Shown: in pieces, positions 27,151 through 36,305 of the stretch
Layout: each line of letters begins with the position of its first letter
Position numbering within the stretch: the stretch's first letter is position 1
Assembly (NCBI RefSeq): GCF_007923355.1
Contig: NZ_VOGO01000004.1
Location: forward strand, 1 to 64,000
Length of the DNA stretch: 64,000 bases
DNA from: Falsiphaeobacter marinintestinus
GTDB taxonomy: Bacteria > Pseudomonadota > Alphaproteobacteria > Rhodobacterales > Rhodobacteraceae
Reading direction: 5' to 3'
Position numbers and translations under genes: made by a program
Notes under the pieces: generated by a model
Told to the model about the DNA's origin: nothing
What the model saw: the letters and a program-made list of their open reading frames with translations, nothing else
Database searches by the model: none

Positions 27151-27909
27151 ATGACCAAATATGACCAGGAAATCCTGAACGCGGTCGCCCTGCGCGGCAC
27201 CCTATCGGTAAGCGAATTGTCCGACATGCTTGGCGTATCGGACCAGACCATCCGGCGGATCGTCAAGCCGCTGGTCGATGCCGGGAAGGTCGACAAGATC
27301 CACGGGGCGATCCAGAGCGTCAGCAACCCGATGACAGCGCCATTTCAGGTGCGGTTCCAACACAACCGGGCCGCCAAGGCCAAGATCGCATCGCGCATCT
27401 TTGACTTGATCCCCGATGGGGCGTCCGTCGCAATCGATGCCGGATCAAGCAGCGGATATGTGGCGCAGGCCCTGCAAATGCGCCGCCAGCTGACCGTCGT
27501 CACGAATTCAGCCTTTGTGGCCAGCACGCTGTCGATGATCGAAGGCAACCGGGTGTATTTTGCCGGAACGTTGCTGAGGGCTTATGATGGCGCGTCTTAT
27601 GATCGATCTGCTTTTGACACGGTCGAAAGACTGCAGGTCGACTTTTGTGTGCTGACAGCGGCCCATGTCCACCCCGACCGCGGGTTTCTGGTGGCCGAGC
27701 AATGCGAGGCCGACATGGCCCAGGCGATGGGAACGATTGCGCATCAGGTGATCTTTGCAGTCGATCATTCAAAGCTGGGTGGCACTGAAACCACCGGGTT
27801 GCTGTCGATTGGCAGGTTCAAACGCCAGCCCTGGATGGTTGTCGATCAGGCCTTTCCCGAAGACTCAGGACAGATCAGGGATCTGGCAAAAGTAATCCAC
27901 GCCGACTGA
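27151..27909 (+). CDS. DeoR-family transcriptional regulator (copy 2)
   Basis: The product has 252 residues. The ATG at 27151 follows GGGAAGCAAGG; a longer frame starts 75 bases upstream but overlaps the operator region. The helix-turn-helix is LSVSELSDMLGVSDQTIRRI. The sensor domain has VAIDAGSSSGYVAQAL and TVVTNSAFVASTL. It is a distant paralog of the regulator at 22075. It has no downstream partner gene; a strong terminator follows. It probably controls the divergent demethylase/kinase pair and, through the shared operator, perhaps the importer operon as well. Confidence 0.9.
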   Translation: MTKYDQEILNAVALRGTLSVSELSDMLGVSDQTIRRIVKPLVDAGKVDKIHGAIQSVSNPMTAPFQVRFQHNRAAKAKIASRIFDLIPDGASVAIDAGSSSGYVAQALQMRRQLTVVTNSAFVASTLSMIEGNRVYFAGTLLRAYDGASYDRSAFDTVERLQVDFCVLTAAHVHPDRGFLVAEQCEADMAQAMGTIAHQVIFAVDHSKLGGTETTGLLSIGRFKRQPWMVVDQAFPEDSGQIRDLAKVIHAD

Positions 27910-27912
27910 TTA

Positions 27913-27946
27913 AAAAGCGAGCAGGGTTCATTCCTGTTCGCTTTAT
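27913..27946 (+). terminator. Rho-independent terminator after deoR copy 2
   Basis: AAAGCGAGCAGG and CCTGTTCGCTTT pair in a 12-bp stem with one G-T pair around a short loop, followed by ATTATC. The stem begins a few bases after the stop codon. It may also serve the convergent RTX gene on the other strand, whose stop is about 30 bp away. Confidence 0.75.
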
Positions 27947-27973
27947 TATCGGGTTCTTTGGATGGGTGAGTGT

Positions 27974-29872
27974 TTAGGCCAGCAGGAAGTCATCTGATGA
28001 CAGTTGATCAAGGGTCATCCCGTTGATCTGCAACACGTCTCCGCCATCGAATTCAATCTGAACACCTGCAGCAACTTCGGTCGCCCGCAACAGGACCGCG
28101 CGAAAGGCAACGAATTCAAAGTCGCTGAGGTCGATCTTGTCAGACCCGTCCTGCCAGTCGAGGATCTGGTCAAATCCGCTGCCGTTTTCGAAGACAAAGG
28201 TATCCGACTGCCCGCCGCCCAGCAGGCGGTCATCATCCGCCCCGCCGTTCAGCACGTCACTGCCTATGCCGCCCAAAAGGAAGTCTTCTCCGGCGCCGCC
28301 CAGCAGCGTGTCATCGCCAATCTGGCCCATCAGGCGGTCGTTTCCTTCGCCGCCGTCCAGTTGGTCGCTGTCCGCCCCGCCGCGCAGTGAGTCGTTGCCC
28401 AATCCACCGCGCAACACGTCCGCACCGGCAAGGCCCGCGACACGGTCGTTGCCATCCTGGCCGTCGATCACGTTGGCTTGCGCATTCCCGCTCAGAACGT
28501 CGTTGTAAATGCTTCCCGTGATGTTCTCGATGGACACAAGGCTGTCCTCAAAAATCTCGGACGTGGCCACACCGGCAATCAGCCGGACAGTGACGGCCCA
28601 TGTGTTTGTGTAATCGACTGTGTCGCTGCCCTCACCGCCATCGACGTGATCCGACCCGAAGCCCGGAAAGATAAAGTCGTCGCCGGTGCCGCCGAACAGC
28701 GCGTCGTTGCCGTCCGCGCCTGACATCGTATCGTTGCCGCCGAACCCCAGAACGGTATCGTCACCGGGGCTGCCAAAGATCTCATCGTCGCCACCGCCGA
28801 TTTCGATGGTGGTCACGGCATCCGCCTCAAAGGCGGTCACGACAATAAAGTGTCGCCCGTCGATTTCCTGATAGTCCAGCCCGGTCGCGAACCTCAGATC
28901 GGCAGCCGACACAACGGTTTTGACCAGTTCAATCGTGCCATCTGAGTCCAGCGAATAGATGCCAACCCCATCCCCGATGACCGACAGGATGAACGTCGCG
29001 CCTTCAATCGCGACGATCTGGAAATGTCGCAGGTCCAGAATCTCATCGTTGGCCATGGAGTCATAGCTGGACAAGAATGCAGGAGTGCCATCCTCGGCCA
29101 GACTGAACACCGAAAAGACGCCTTCGCTGTTGGCATTCACCAACAGATCGGTGCCATCGACGGTGGCGGCTTTCAACGGTTCCCCGACCGTGCCGTCAAC
29201 GCTTAGCTCTGCAACGCTTGTAAGGGTCCCGTCTGCAGCGACTTCAAAGGCTGCAATGCCATGGTCTGCCGCACCCGAGACATACAGGAAAGTCCGCGCT
29301 CCGATTGTGTGCAGCGTCAGGTCGCTGGCACCATCGCTGGTATCCGCACTGTCCACCAGCGTCATCTCTCCGGTGTCCGAGATCTGATAGACAAAGACCG
29401 CGCTGCCGTCTTTCGCCGCGATGGCAACAAAGCTGCCGTTTGCGGTCTCGAAGGCTTCGACATGGTCGGGCCGGTCCAGATCATGATCGGGCGATCCGTT
29501 TTGCACGCTGTCCGCGATGGTCAGAAGGCCGATACCCGGCCCGTCTGTCGCGATCTCGAACGAAATGACGGTGTCATTGCGGCTGTTTGTAACGATCAGG
29601 AACAGGTTCCCGTCAACCTCCGCAATATCCAGGTCAGTGGGGTCAAGAAGCGGGCTGCCGGGTGCCCCCCGGACAAACCCGACGGAAGTCAGTTGGCCAT
29701 CAGCTTCCATCTGCAGGATCTGAATGCCGTTATCGTCAAATCCCGATGCATACACATAGACCTGATCGTCGATCACGACGCTGGTCACGCGAAAGGCACC
29801 ATCAAGTTCGGGTGCTTGGCTTGAGTCAGTTATGACGTCCGTGATGACGGCATCACCCACGTAGTTGACCAT
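27974..29872 (-). CDS. Beta-propeller RTX protein
   Basis: The product has 632 residues. Residues 1-365 form repeated blade-like units (VYVYASGFDDNGIQILQM, FLYVSGAADHGIAAFEV, TFILSVIGDGVGIYSLD), as in a seven-bladed YVTN/lactonase-type propeller. Residues 370-510 are RTX repeats (GGNDTMSGADGNDALFGG). The end resembles the serralysin C-terminal domain (FVFENGSGFDQILDWQDG). No Sec signal is present, which fits type I secretion. The propeller may bind or hydrolyse a ligand outside the cell. No catalytic residues can be named, and no export genes are adjacent. Confidence 0.8.
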   Translation of the reverse strand: MVNYVGDAVITDVITDSSQAPELDGAFRVTSVVIDDQVYVYASGFDDNGIQILQMEADGQLTSVGFVRGAPGSPLLDPTDLDIAEVDGNLFLIVTNSRNDTVISFEIATDGPGIGLLTIADSVQNGSPDHDLDRPDHVEAFETANGSFVAIAAKDGSAVFVYQISDTGEMTLVDSADTSDGASDLTLHTIGARTFLYVSGAADHGIAAFEVAADGTLTSVAELSVDGTVGEPLKAATVDGTDLLVNANSEGVFSVFSLAEDGTPAFLSSYDSMANDEILDLRHFQIVAIEGATFILSVIGDGVGIYSLDSDGTIELVKTVVSAADLRFATGLDYQEIDGRHFIVVTAFEADAVTTIEIGGGDDEIFGSPGDDTVLGFGGNDTMSGADGNDALFGGTGDDFIFPGFGSDHVDGGEGSDTVDYTNTWAVTVRLIAGVATSEIFEDSLVSIENITGSIYNDVLSGNAQANVIDGQDGNDRVAGLAGADVLRGGLGNDSLRGGADSDQLDGGEGNDRLMGQIGDDTLLGGAGEDFLLGGIGSDVLNGGADDDRLLGGGQSDTFVFENGSGFDQILDWQDGSDKIDLSDFEFVAFRAVLLRATEVAAGVQIEFDGGDVLQINGMTLDQLSSDDFLLA

Positions 29873-30270
29873 GATCTACCCTCTGGCTATTCGGAGCGCT
29901 TCAATCGGTGACGATCCAGCGAACACTGTTTTCACTTTAATGCCCGACCGGATGACACAGAAGGGTTTTGACCATTCTGTACCGTTTGAGGCAACCGCTT
30001 GGTGGAAAGCGCTTATTACAGATGGCGTTTGGATTACAAAGAACCAGATGGGAACACACTGTTTCCGAATCATTTTTTTGGCGAGCGGAGAGACGCTCAC
30101 TGATGCCTGGTGGGTGCCTGGTAATCCCGCCGGTTTTCTAGGGTCATTGGTATCGCCATTTGCGCCCAGTTTTGCCCGGCGTTGCCGGATGGCGGCTTTC
30201 GTCGATATCGCGATGTGGTCCGGTGTTGACTGGCCGTGGGCGGCTGAAAAATCCGCCCACGGCTTTGGCC
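29873..30270. other. Gap with promoter of the propeller-RTX gene and receptor 3' region
   Basis: The 398 bp carry no supportable gene. The left part, next to 29872, must contain the promoter of the RTX gene and is fairly AT-rich. The right part ends in the hairpin at 30233-30263. No operator was recognised. Confidence 0.45.
30233..30263 (-). terminator. Strong hairpin after the heme-receptor gene
   Basis: On the minus strand GCCGTGGGCGG and CCGCCCACGGC form a perfect 11-bp stem with a loop of nine bases, eight bases after the receptor stop codon. There is no T-tract after it, so it is either a weak intrinsic terminator or an mRNA-stabilising stem. Confidence 0.6.
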
Positions 30271-32295
30271 TCAGAACGTTTTGGCCAAGGACAGAACGAA
30301 GTTACGCCCCGGTGCGGTTCTGGTGGCCAGATGCTGCGTATAGGTCCGATCGAAAACATTCTCGACGCTTGCCCTGATCTCAACCCCTTCAAAAACACCG
30401 GATTGCGGTTTGTACGTGGCGCGCAGGTTGTTCACCACGTTGGACGGGCTGGGGTTGGTCGAACGGGTCATGGCGGCGTCTGCGACGACCTCCCATGACA
30501 GATCGACTTCCTCGCCCCAGCGTTTACCAAAGGTGACGCGCAACTGGTCCGCCGGGATGTTATTCCAGTCGCCGGTCTGCGATCCTGTCGGAGCTGCAGG
30601 CGCCGAATACGTGCCGCGCTGGGCGTTGGCGTTCACGTCCATGTAGAACCCGGTGTCCATGGTATACCGGGCCTCGATCTCCAGGCCTTTGGTCTCGACA
30701 TCGGCGATCGGGTAATTCACGCCCAAAACGGTGGTTGTATACGACGTCACATCCCAGACATCCGTCACATAGGCCGTCGCCTTGAAGGCGATGGAATCGG
30801 CCTCTGTGAAAATGCTAGTACCGGCATAGGAAAACCCGATTTCGTAACTGCGGGCTTTTTCGGGTTGCGTCATATACAGGGGCGTACCGAGGTCATCGAT
30901 GATCGGCATGTTCTCGGTGTATCCGGCGCTGCCGAAAATGCCCCAGCCGCTTGAGAACGCATAAAACGCCGACACGCCGCCCATCAGGGCCGAGTTGTCA
31001 TAGTCGGTCACGCCATCGCCGATATTCTGGCTTTCGTAGCGCAGGCCCGGTGTCACGGTCAGGCCATTTCCAAAATCCATCTCGTCGACGACGAACAGCG
31101 CGATCCGTTCATCCGTGCCGCCCGGGGCCGATGATGCGTCCAGCCGCGTGCGTTCGCTCCATTCCAGCCCGGCACGCATGTTGTGGCTGATCCCGCCGGT
31201 CGAGAAATACGATACGTTCTTGGCCGTCAACTTGCTGGTTTCGTACCGATGGTCGGTGTTCAGCAGGGGTTCAAGAAACGGCCAGGTCGGGGTTGGTTCC
31301 AGCGGGGAGCTGCCGGGGACATAGCTTTGATCGATCTGTTGATCGGCATACGAATAGCGCAGCGTGAAATCGACCAGGTCAGTGTCGACCGGGTTATAGC
31401 CATAGGTTACAACGGCGGTGCGGGTATGCGTATCGCGGTCGACATTCCCGAACGACCCGCCGGTGGTGCCGAAGCTGTCATAGGGCACGTCGCGGTCTTC
31501 GGCGTTGGTGTCGGTCAGCGACAACTCCATCCGATGTTCGCGGTCCGGATCAAGGTAGGCGCGTGCTTTCAATCCCCATGACGGAAGTTCAAAGGCCGAA
31601 TTGCCGATATCGTTGCCGCTGCCGTCCTGCATCGTACCTTGCTGGCGCCACGTATAGTTGCCCAGAATTTCGATGTTTTCAGTTGGTTGCCAGGCCATGA
31701 TCGTCGATGAAACCAACCCGTCTCCGTTGGAATGATACTGCAGCGTTTGCCGCAGGCGCATGCCGATCTCGCCGCCGGTAAAGTCCGACGCGTCTTTGGT
31801 CTCCAGCAGGATCACGCCGCCAATCGCACCAGAGCCGTATTCGAACGACCCGCCCATACCGCGCAAAACTGTGACTTGCTTGTAAAGCTCAGGGTCGGTG
31901 TAAAGCTGCGTGCCGATGCGGTACAACTCTTCCGATCCGACCGACGCGCCGTCGATCTGCACCAGAACCTTCTGGTCGTTGCCATAGGTCGAATTGGCCC
32001 CGAACCCGCGGATGTTGATGCCCGACCCTTGCGGCGAAGCCCCGTTGATCAGCGTGACACCGGGCACGGAATCGACCAGTTCGGCGACGGTCCGGGCCTG
32101 CCTGTCGTTCATCTCTTCCTGTCCGATAATCGTTTCCGACTCGGCTATGTCGGTCTGGACCTCGCGTTTGCTTTTGCCCAGATAAATCGGATCCAGTGCG
32201 ATGATATCGTCGTCATCTTCGGCCCAGGCCGGCATGGCGATCAGTGTTGCGACGCCGCACATCAGTGCGGCCCTCAGTGGCGTTCGCGCGCGCAT
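30271..32295 (-). CDS. hmuR: TonB-dependent heme/hemoglobin receptor
   Basis: The product has 674 residues. The signal peptide covers residues 1-25 (AMPAWA). The plug domain follows (TVAELVDSVPGVTLINGA, GINIRGFGANSTYGN, VLVQIDGA). The rest is a 22-strand outer-membrane barrel ending in LSLAKTF, with the C-terminal Phe that outer-membrane proteins carry. QPEKARSYEIGF lies near the usual receptor NPxL-box position. It binds heme at the cell surface and takes it to the periplasm with energy from TonB. It diverges from the hmuSTUV genes, and energising proteins are encoded in the same locus. Confidence 0.85.
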   Translation of the reverse strand: MRARTPLRAALMCGVATLIAMPAWAEDDDDIIALDPIYLGKSKREVQTDIAESETIIGQEEMNDRQARTVAELVDSVPGVTLINGASPQGSGINIRGFGANSTYGNDQKVLVQIDGASVGSEELYRIGTQLYTDPELYKQVTVLRGMGGSFEYGSGAIGGVILLETKDASDFTGGEIGMRLRQTLQYHSNGDGLVSSTIMAWQPTENIEILGNYTWRQQGTMQDGSGNDIGNSAFELPSWGLKARAYLDPDREHRMELSLTDTNAEDRDVPYDSFGTTGGSFGNVDRDTHTRTAVVTYGYNPVDTDLVDFTLRYSYADQQIDQSYVPGSSPLEPTPTWPFLEPLLNTDHRYETSKLTAKNVSYFSTGGISHNMRAGLEWSERTRLDASSAPGGTDERIALFVVDEMDFGNGLTVTPGLRYESQNIGDGVTDYDNSALMGGVSAFYAFSSGWGIFGSAGYTENMPIIDDLGTPLYMTQPEKARSYEIGFSYAGTSIFTEADSIAFKATAYVTDVWDVTSYTTTVLGVNYPIADVETKGLEIEARYTMDTGFYMDVNANAQRGTYSAPAAPTGSQTGDWNNIPADQLRVTFGKRWGEEVDLSWEVVADAAMTRSTNPSPSNVVNNLRATYKPQSGVFEGVEIRASVENVFDRTYTQHLATRTAPGRNFVLSLAKTF

Positions 32296-32520
32296 TCTTG
32301 TCCCTTTCCAGTGTCATGTTCTGATCTGCTGGCGGGATAAGCTGGCGTATTATCTGATTATTTTGTGGCCGAGTCGTCGGCTGACTTGCGTTCACTACGA
32401 ATTCCGAGTATTTCTGTCAACTAAAGTGATTCACCTGTGATCACCGCACCAGCAAACGTGGCCTCTTTGCCCGTCAGCCAGACGCATCCTGACAATCGAA
32501 TAACCACCAAGGAGACTTCC
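32296..32520. promoter_or_regulatory. Divergent promoter region of the heme locus
   Basis: These 225 bp separate the receptor gene from hmuS. Iron control is expected here. I did not find a clear Irr (ICE) or RirA-type box. An imperfect palindrome, TGATTCACCTGTGATCA at 32427-32443, is the only candidate site. An AT-rich run near 32340-32370 may contain promoter elements. Confidence 0.4.
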
Positions 32521-33570
32521 ATGACTATGGAAGACGTACTGTCGTCTGAGAAAATTCGTGCGGCGCGCCGTGATGATGCAAAGCTGCGTGAACGCGATCT
32601 GGCCGAAAAGCTCGGCGTGTCCGAGGCCCAGTTGGTTGCCGCACATGTCGGGCAGGGCGTCACCCGGATCACGGCGGACATGGAGGCGCTGATGCCGGCC
32701 ATCCTGCGTCTGGGCGAGGTTATGGCGTTGACCCGCAATGCCAGTTGCGTGATCGAAAAGGTCGGGACTTATGACAAGTTCACATCGGGTCAGCACGCAT
32801 CGATGATCGTGAACGGCGAGATCGACATGCGGATGTTCCCGCGCCACTGGGTGCACGGGTTTGCCGTTGAAAAGCAAACCGACAAGGGCCTGCAGCGGTC
32901 GATCCAGATCTTTGACGCGGCGGGTGATGCCATCCACAAGGTGCATCTGCGCCCCGCCTCGATCGTTGAAGAATGGGACGGCGTTGTTGAAGCGCTGCGC
33001 ATTGCAGATCAAAGCGACACGCTCAGCGTTGAGCGCCGCACCCCGACCGAACCCCCGAAAGGCGACCCGGCCCGCGCGGATGAACTGCGCGCTGAATGGG
33101 ACAAACTGACTGACACCCATCAGTTCCTGCAGATGACCCGCAAGCTGAAAATGAACCGGCTGGGCGCGTACCACATCGCCGGTGCGCCCTACGCGCGCAG
33201 GCTGTCGACGGATGCGGTTGAAGCGCTGATGTATCAGGCCGCTGAAACGGCTGTTCCGATCATGGTCTTTGTCGGCAACCCCGGCTGTATCGAGATCCAC
33301 ACCGGTCCGATCACACGCGTGGTTGAAATGGGGCCGTGGATCAATGTTCTGGACCCCGGTTTCGATTTGCACCTGCGTAAGGACCATATTGCCGAGGTTT
33401 GGGCCGTCACCAAAAGCACCCGCCGTGGTCCCGCGATTTCAGTCGAGGCGTTTGACGCCGAAGGCTGGGTGATCGCACAATTCTTTGGCGTGTTGAAAGA
33501 CCCGGACGCAGCCGCGCAATGGGCCAAGGTGGTTGCCGACATCGAACTCACGAAGGGCATCGACGCATGA
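32521..33570 (+). CDS. hmuS: Heme-degrading / heme-trafficking protein HmuS
   Basis: The product has 349 residues. The ATG at 32521 follows a strong AAGGAG site; frames upstream are ignored. The protein has the internal two-fold repeat of HemS/HmuS (VMALTRNASCVIEKVGTYDK and MVFVGNPGCIEIHTGPITRV). It is cytoplasmic. It accepts heme from the HmuTUV importer and releases the iron or passes heme on. It is the first gene of a tight operon; its stop overlaps the hmuT start (ATGA). Confidence 0.9.
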   Translation: MTMEDVLSSEKIRAARRDDAKLRERDLAEKLGVSEAQLVAAHVGQGVTRITADMEALMPAILRLGEVMALTRNASCVIEKVGTYDKFTSGQHASMIVNGEIDMRMFPRHWVHGFAVEKQTDKGLQRSIQIFDAAGDAIHKVHLRPASIVEEWDGVVEALRIADQSDTLSVERRTPTEPPKGDPARADELRAEWDKLTDTHQFLQMTRKLKMNRLGAYHIAGAPYARRLSTDAVEALMYQAAETAVPIMVFVGNPGCIEIHTGPITRVVEMGPWINVLDPGFDLHLRKDHIAEVWAVTKSTRRGPAISVEAFDAEGWVIAQFFGVLKDPDAAAQWAKVVADIELTKGIDA

Positions 33571-34436
33571 TCCGGTTTTCACCCTTGGCCCTGCTTCAGG
33601 CCGCCATGAGCGTGGCTTTGGTGTTCTTGACAGTTATCGCTGCCCGCGCGGAACCATCCGCGCAGCGTATCGTGTCGGTCGGCGGGGCGGTGACCGAGAT
33701 CGTTTATGCGCTGGGTCAGGAGCACCGCCTTGTGGCGCGCGACGTCACCTCGAACCACCCGCCAGCGGCGCTGGATCTGCCATCTGTCGGATACATTCGC
33801 CGGCTGTCCCCCGAGGGCATCCTGTCCGCCAATCCTGATCTGATCCTTGCCGAAGACGGCGCAGGTCCGCCCGAAGCCATCGATCTGTTGCGCGCGGCCT
33901 CGATCCCGATGATCGAAATCCCCGGCGGCACCACACGCGACGCGATCCTGGCCAAGATCAACGCTGTGGCCAAGGCGCTGGGCGTGCCAGATCAGGGCGC
34001 ACATCTGGCCGCGCGCGTCGGCGATCAACTGGATGCGGCCCTTGCCGGGGCCGACGATCTGCAAAGCCGCAAGGTTCTGTTCATTCTGTCCATGCAGGGC
34101 GGGCGCATCATGGCGGCGGGCAACAATACCGAAGCAGCCGCCCTTATCGGTATGGCGGGCGGCGAAAACGCTGTGACCGGGTTTGAAGGATACAAGCTGC
34201 TGACGGATGAGGCACTGACCCAAAGCGGTGCCGAGGTCGTGTTGTTGATGGACCGCACCGGCGATCACGGCATCACGGATGATATGCTGTTTTCACACCC
34301 TGCGCTGGCTGTAACACCGGCTGCCGCCACCCGTTCGGTCGTGCGCATGGACGGCATGTATATGCTTGGCTTTTCGGTGCGAACCGCTGACGCGGTGCGC
34401 GATCTGGCCAAAGCGCTTCAGGCGACCGGAAGTTGA
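33567..34436 (+). CDS. hmuT: Heme ABC transporter binding protein HmuT
   Basis: The product has 289 residues with a signal peptide ending around AARA (residue 27). The mature part has the class III binding-protein fold: RIVSVGGAVTEIVYALGQE, VGYIRRLSPEGILSANPDLI and MDGMYMLGFSVRTADAV. It carries heme from the outer-membrane receptor to the permease. The ATG at 33567 overlaps the hmuS stop by four bases. Confidence 0.9.
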   Translation: MIRFSPLALLQAAMSVALVFLTVIAARAEPSAQRIVSVGGAVTEIVYALGQEHRLVARDVTSNHPPAALDLPSVGYIRRLSPEGILSANPDLILAEDGAGPPEAIDLLRAASIPMIEIPGGTTRDAILAKINAVAKALGVPDQGAHLAARVGDQLDAALAGADDLQSRKVLFILSMQGGRIMAAGNNTEAAALIGMAGGENAVTGFEGYKLLTDEALTQSGAEVVLLMDRTGDHGITDDMLFSHPALAVTPAAATRSVVRMDGMYMLGFSVRTADAVRDLAKALQATGS

Positions 34437-34437
34437 C

Positions 34438-35514
34438 GTGGCGGTTCTGAGCGAAATAATCCCGGCAGCGCCTTTGCCCGGCGACCGCAGCCACACGGCG
34501 CGGACGCTGACCGGGATTCTGCTCGCCGGTCTGGCCGCATCCTGCCTGCTAAGCCTGGCCGTCGGCGCATCCGGCGCATCGCTCTGGACGGCGCTTGCGC
34601 AAGCTGCAAACGGCCATGAACTGTCGCTGCGGGATTCGGTTGTTCTGTTCGATATCCGCCTGCCAAGAACGGTCATGGGCGCGCTGGTCGGGGCCGCATT
34701 GGCCGTGTCCGGGGCGGTGCTGCAAGGGTTGTTTCGCAATCCGCTGGCCGATCCCGGCATTGTCGGCGTCAGCGCGGGGGCCGGGCTGGGTGCAATTGCG
34801 GCCATTGTCCTTGGTGGCCTGCTTCCTGCCGCGATTGGTGTCTCGCTTGGGTATTACCTTGTCCCGATTGCAGCCTTTGGCGGCAGTTGGGTCACCACCC
34901 TGATCCTGTACCGGGTTGCGACGCGCAAGGGTCGCACATCGGTTGCCACCATGCTCTTGGCCGGGATCGCTTTGGCCGCATTGATAGGCGCTTTGTCCGG
35001 TGCGCTGATCTATGTCGCCGATGATGCGCAACTGCGGACGTTGACGTTCTGGGCGATGGGCTCGCTGGCCGGGGCCACATGGTCCAAAGTTCTGGCCGCC
35101 GCCCCGTTGATCCTGATCGGAATGGCGGCTGCACCTTTTCTGGCGCGCGGTCTGAACGGGCTGGCGCTGGGCGAGGCGGCCGCCGGTCACATGGGAGTAC
35201 CTGTGCAACGGCTGAAGAACACAGCCATCCTTGCCGTTGCGGCGGCCACCGGTGCTGCCGTGGCCGTGAGCGGAGGCATCGGCTTTGTCGGCATCGTTGT
35301 GCCGCATCTTCTGCGGCTGGCCTCGGGGCCGGATCACCGCTTTCTGCTGATCAACTCGGCCCTTCTGGGCGGAGCGCTTTTGCTGGTGGCGGATGTCATC
35401 AGCCGGACGGTCATTGCGCCTGCCGAACTGCCCATCGGTATCGTAACCGCCACCATAGGCGGCCCGTTCTTCCTGTGGATCCTGCTGCGCCGTCGCGGCA
35501 TTCTTGAGATGTGA
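34438..35514 (+). CDS. hmuU: Heme ABC transporter permease HmuU
   Basis: The product has 358 residues from a GTG at 34438, placed just after the hmuT stop and preceded by GGAAG. It is a FecCD-type permease with about ten helices. RLPRTVMGALVGAALAVSGA and NPLADPGIVGVSAGAGLG are the family hallmarks. GGIGFVGIVVPHLLRL is the conserved C-terminal loop that meets the ATPase. It forms the membrane channel for heme together with HmuV. Confidence 0.9.
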   Translation: MAVLSEIIPAAPLPGDRSHTARTLTGILLAGLAASCLLSLAVGASGASLWTALAQAANGHELSLRDSVVLFDIRLPRTVMGALVGAALAVSGAVLQGLFRNPLADPGIVGVSAGAGLGAIAAIVLGGLLPAAIGVSLGYYLVPIAAFGGSWVTTLILYRVATRKGRTSVATMLLAGIALAALIGALSGALIYVADDAQLRTLTFWAMGSLAGATWSKVLAAAPLILIGMAAAPFLARGLNGLALGEAAAGHMGVPVQRLKNTAILAVAAATGAAVAVSGGIGFVGIVVPHLLRLASGPDHRFLLINSALLGGALLLVADVISRTVIAPAELPIGIVTATIGGPFFLWILLRRRGILEM

Positions 35515-35518
35515 TGCT

Positions 35519-36304
35519 ATGCTGAATGCCAGAAACATCACCGTCTCTTATGGCCGTCGCGACGTGTTGCATGACGTCACGCTGACCGCCGCGCCGGGGC
35601 AGATCACGGCCATTGTCGGCCCGAACGGATCAGGAAAAAGCACGCTGTTGCGCGCCGTGACGGGTGAAACCGCCTATCGGGGCGAGGTTCTGCTGAACGG
35701 CCGCAACATTACGACCTTGAAGCCATGGCAACTGGCGGCTGTAAGGGGCGTCCTGCCTCAGGCGACGCCCTTGTCGTTTCCGTTTACCGTGGTCGAAGTG
35801 GTGCGTCTGGGCCTGACCAGCGGCGTGACCGCAGCGCAGGACCACCTGATCCCGCAGGCGCTGGCCCGTGTCGGTTTGACCGGATTTGGCGGGCGGTTTT
35901 ATCAGGAACTGTCGGGCGGCGAACAGCAGCGCGTGCAACTGGCCCGCGTGTTGGCGCAGGTCTGGCAGCCGGTTGAAAACAGCCAGCCGCGTTGGTTGTT
36001 TCTGGATGAACCGGTGTCGGCGCTGGATATCGGGCATCAGTTGCAAGTGATGCAGATCGCCCGTGACTATGCCGATACAGGGGGCGGCGTTGTTGCCGTG
36101 ATGCACGATCTGAACCTGACAGCAATGTTTGCCGATTGCGTTGCCTTGATTTCCGAGGGGCATATTCTGGGGCAGGACGCTCCGGAGCGGGTCGTCACGG
36201 ATGACCTTCTGAGCCGCGCGTATCGCTGCAGCGTGCGTGTCAACACCGCTCCGCTGCGCGGCACCTATCTGTTGCCGCACGCCGCAACCATGGCAGCACA
36301 ATAA
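35519..36304 (+). CDS. hmuV: Heme ABC transporter ATPase HmuV
   Basis: The product has 261 residues. It has Walker A GPNGSGKST, the signature LSGGEQQRV, Walker B WLFLDEPVSALD and a switch His in VMHDLNL. The ATG at 35519 is four bases after the hmuU stop. It powers heme import. Confidence 0.9.
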   Translation: MLNARNITVSYGRRDVLHDVTLTAAPGQITAIVGPNGSGKSTLLRAVTGETAYRGEVLLNGRNITTLKPWQLAAVRGVLPQATPLSFPFTVVEVVRLGLTSGVTAAQDHLIPQALARVGLTGFGGRFYQELSGGEQQRVQLARVLAQVWQPVENSQPRWLFLDEPVSALDIGHQLQVMQIARDYADTGGGVVAVMHDLNLTAMFADCVALISEGHILGQDAPERVVTDDLLSRAYRCSVRVNTAPLRGTYLLPHAATMAAQ

Positions 36305-36305
36305 C

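Noticed and set aside
32427-32443. Imperfect palindrome as an iron-responsive operator of the heme locus
   Set aside because: It matches neither an Irr (ICE) nor a RirA-type box that I can recall, so it is only mentioned in the promoter entry.
34549-35541. A 330-codon minus-strand frame opposite hmuU
   Set aside because: It is a mirror frame of the permease, with a Gln/Arg/Gly-rich composition and no domain.
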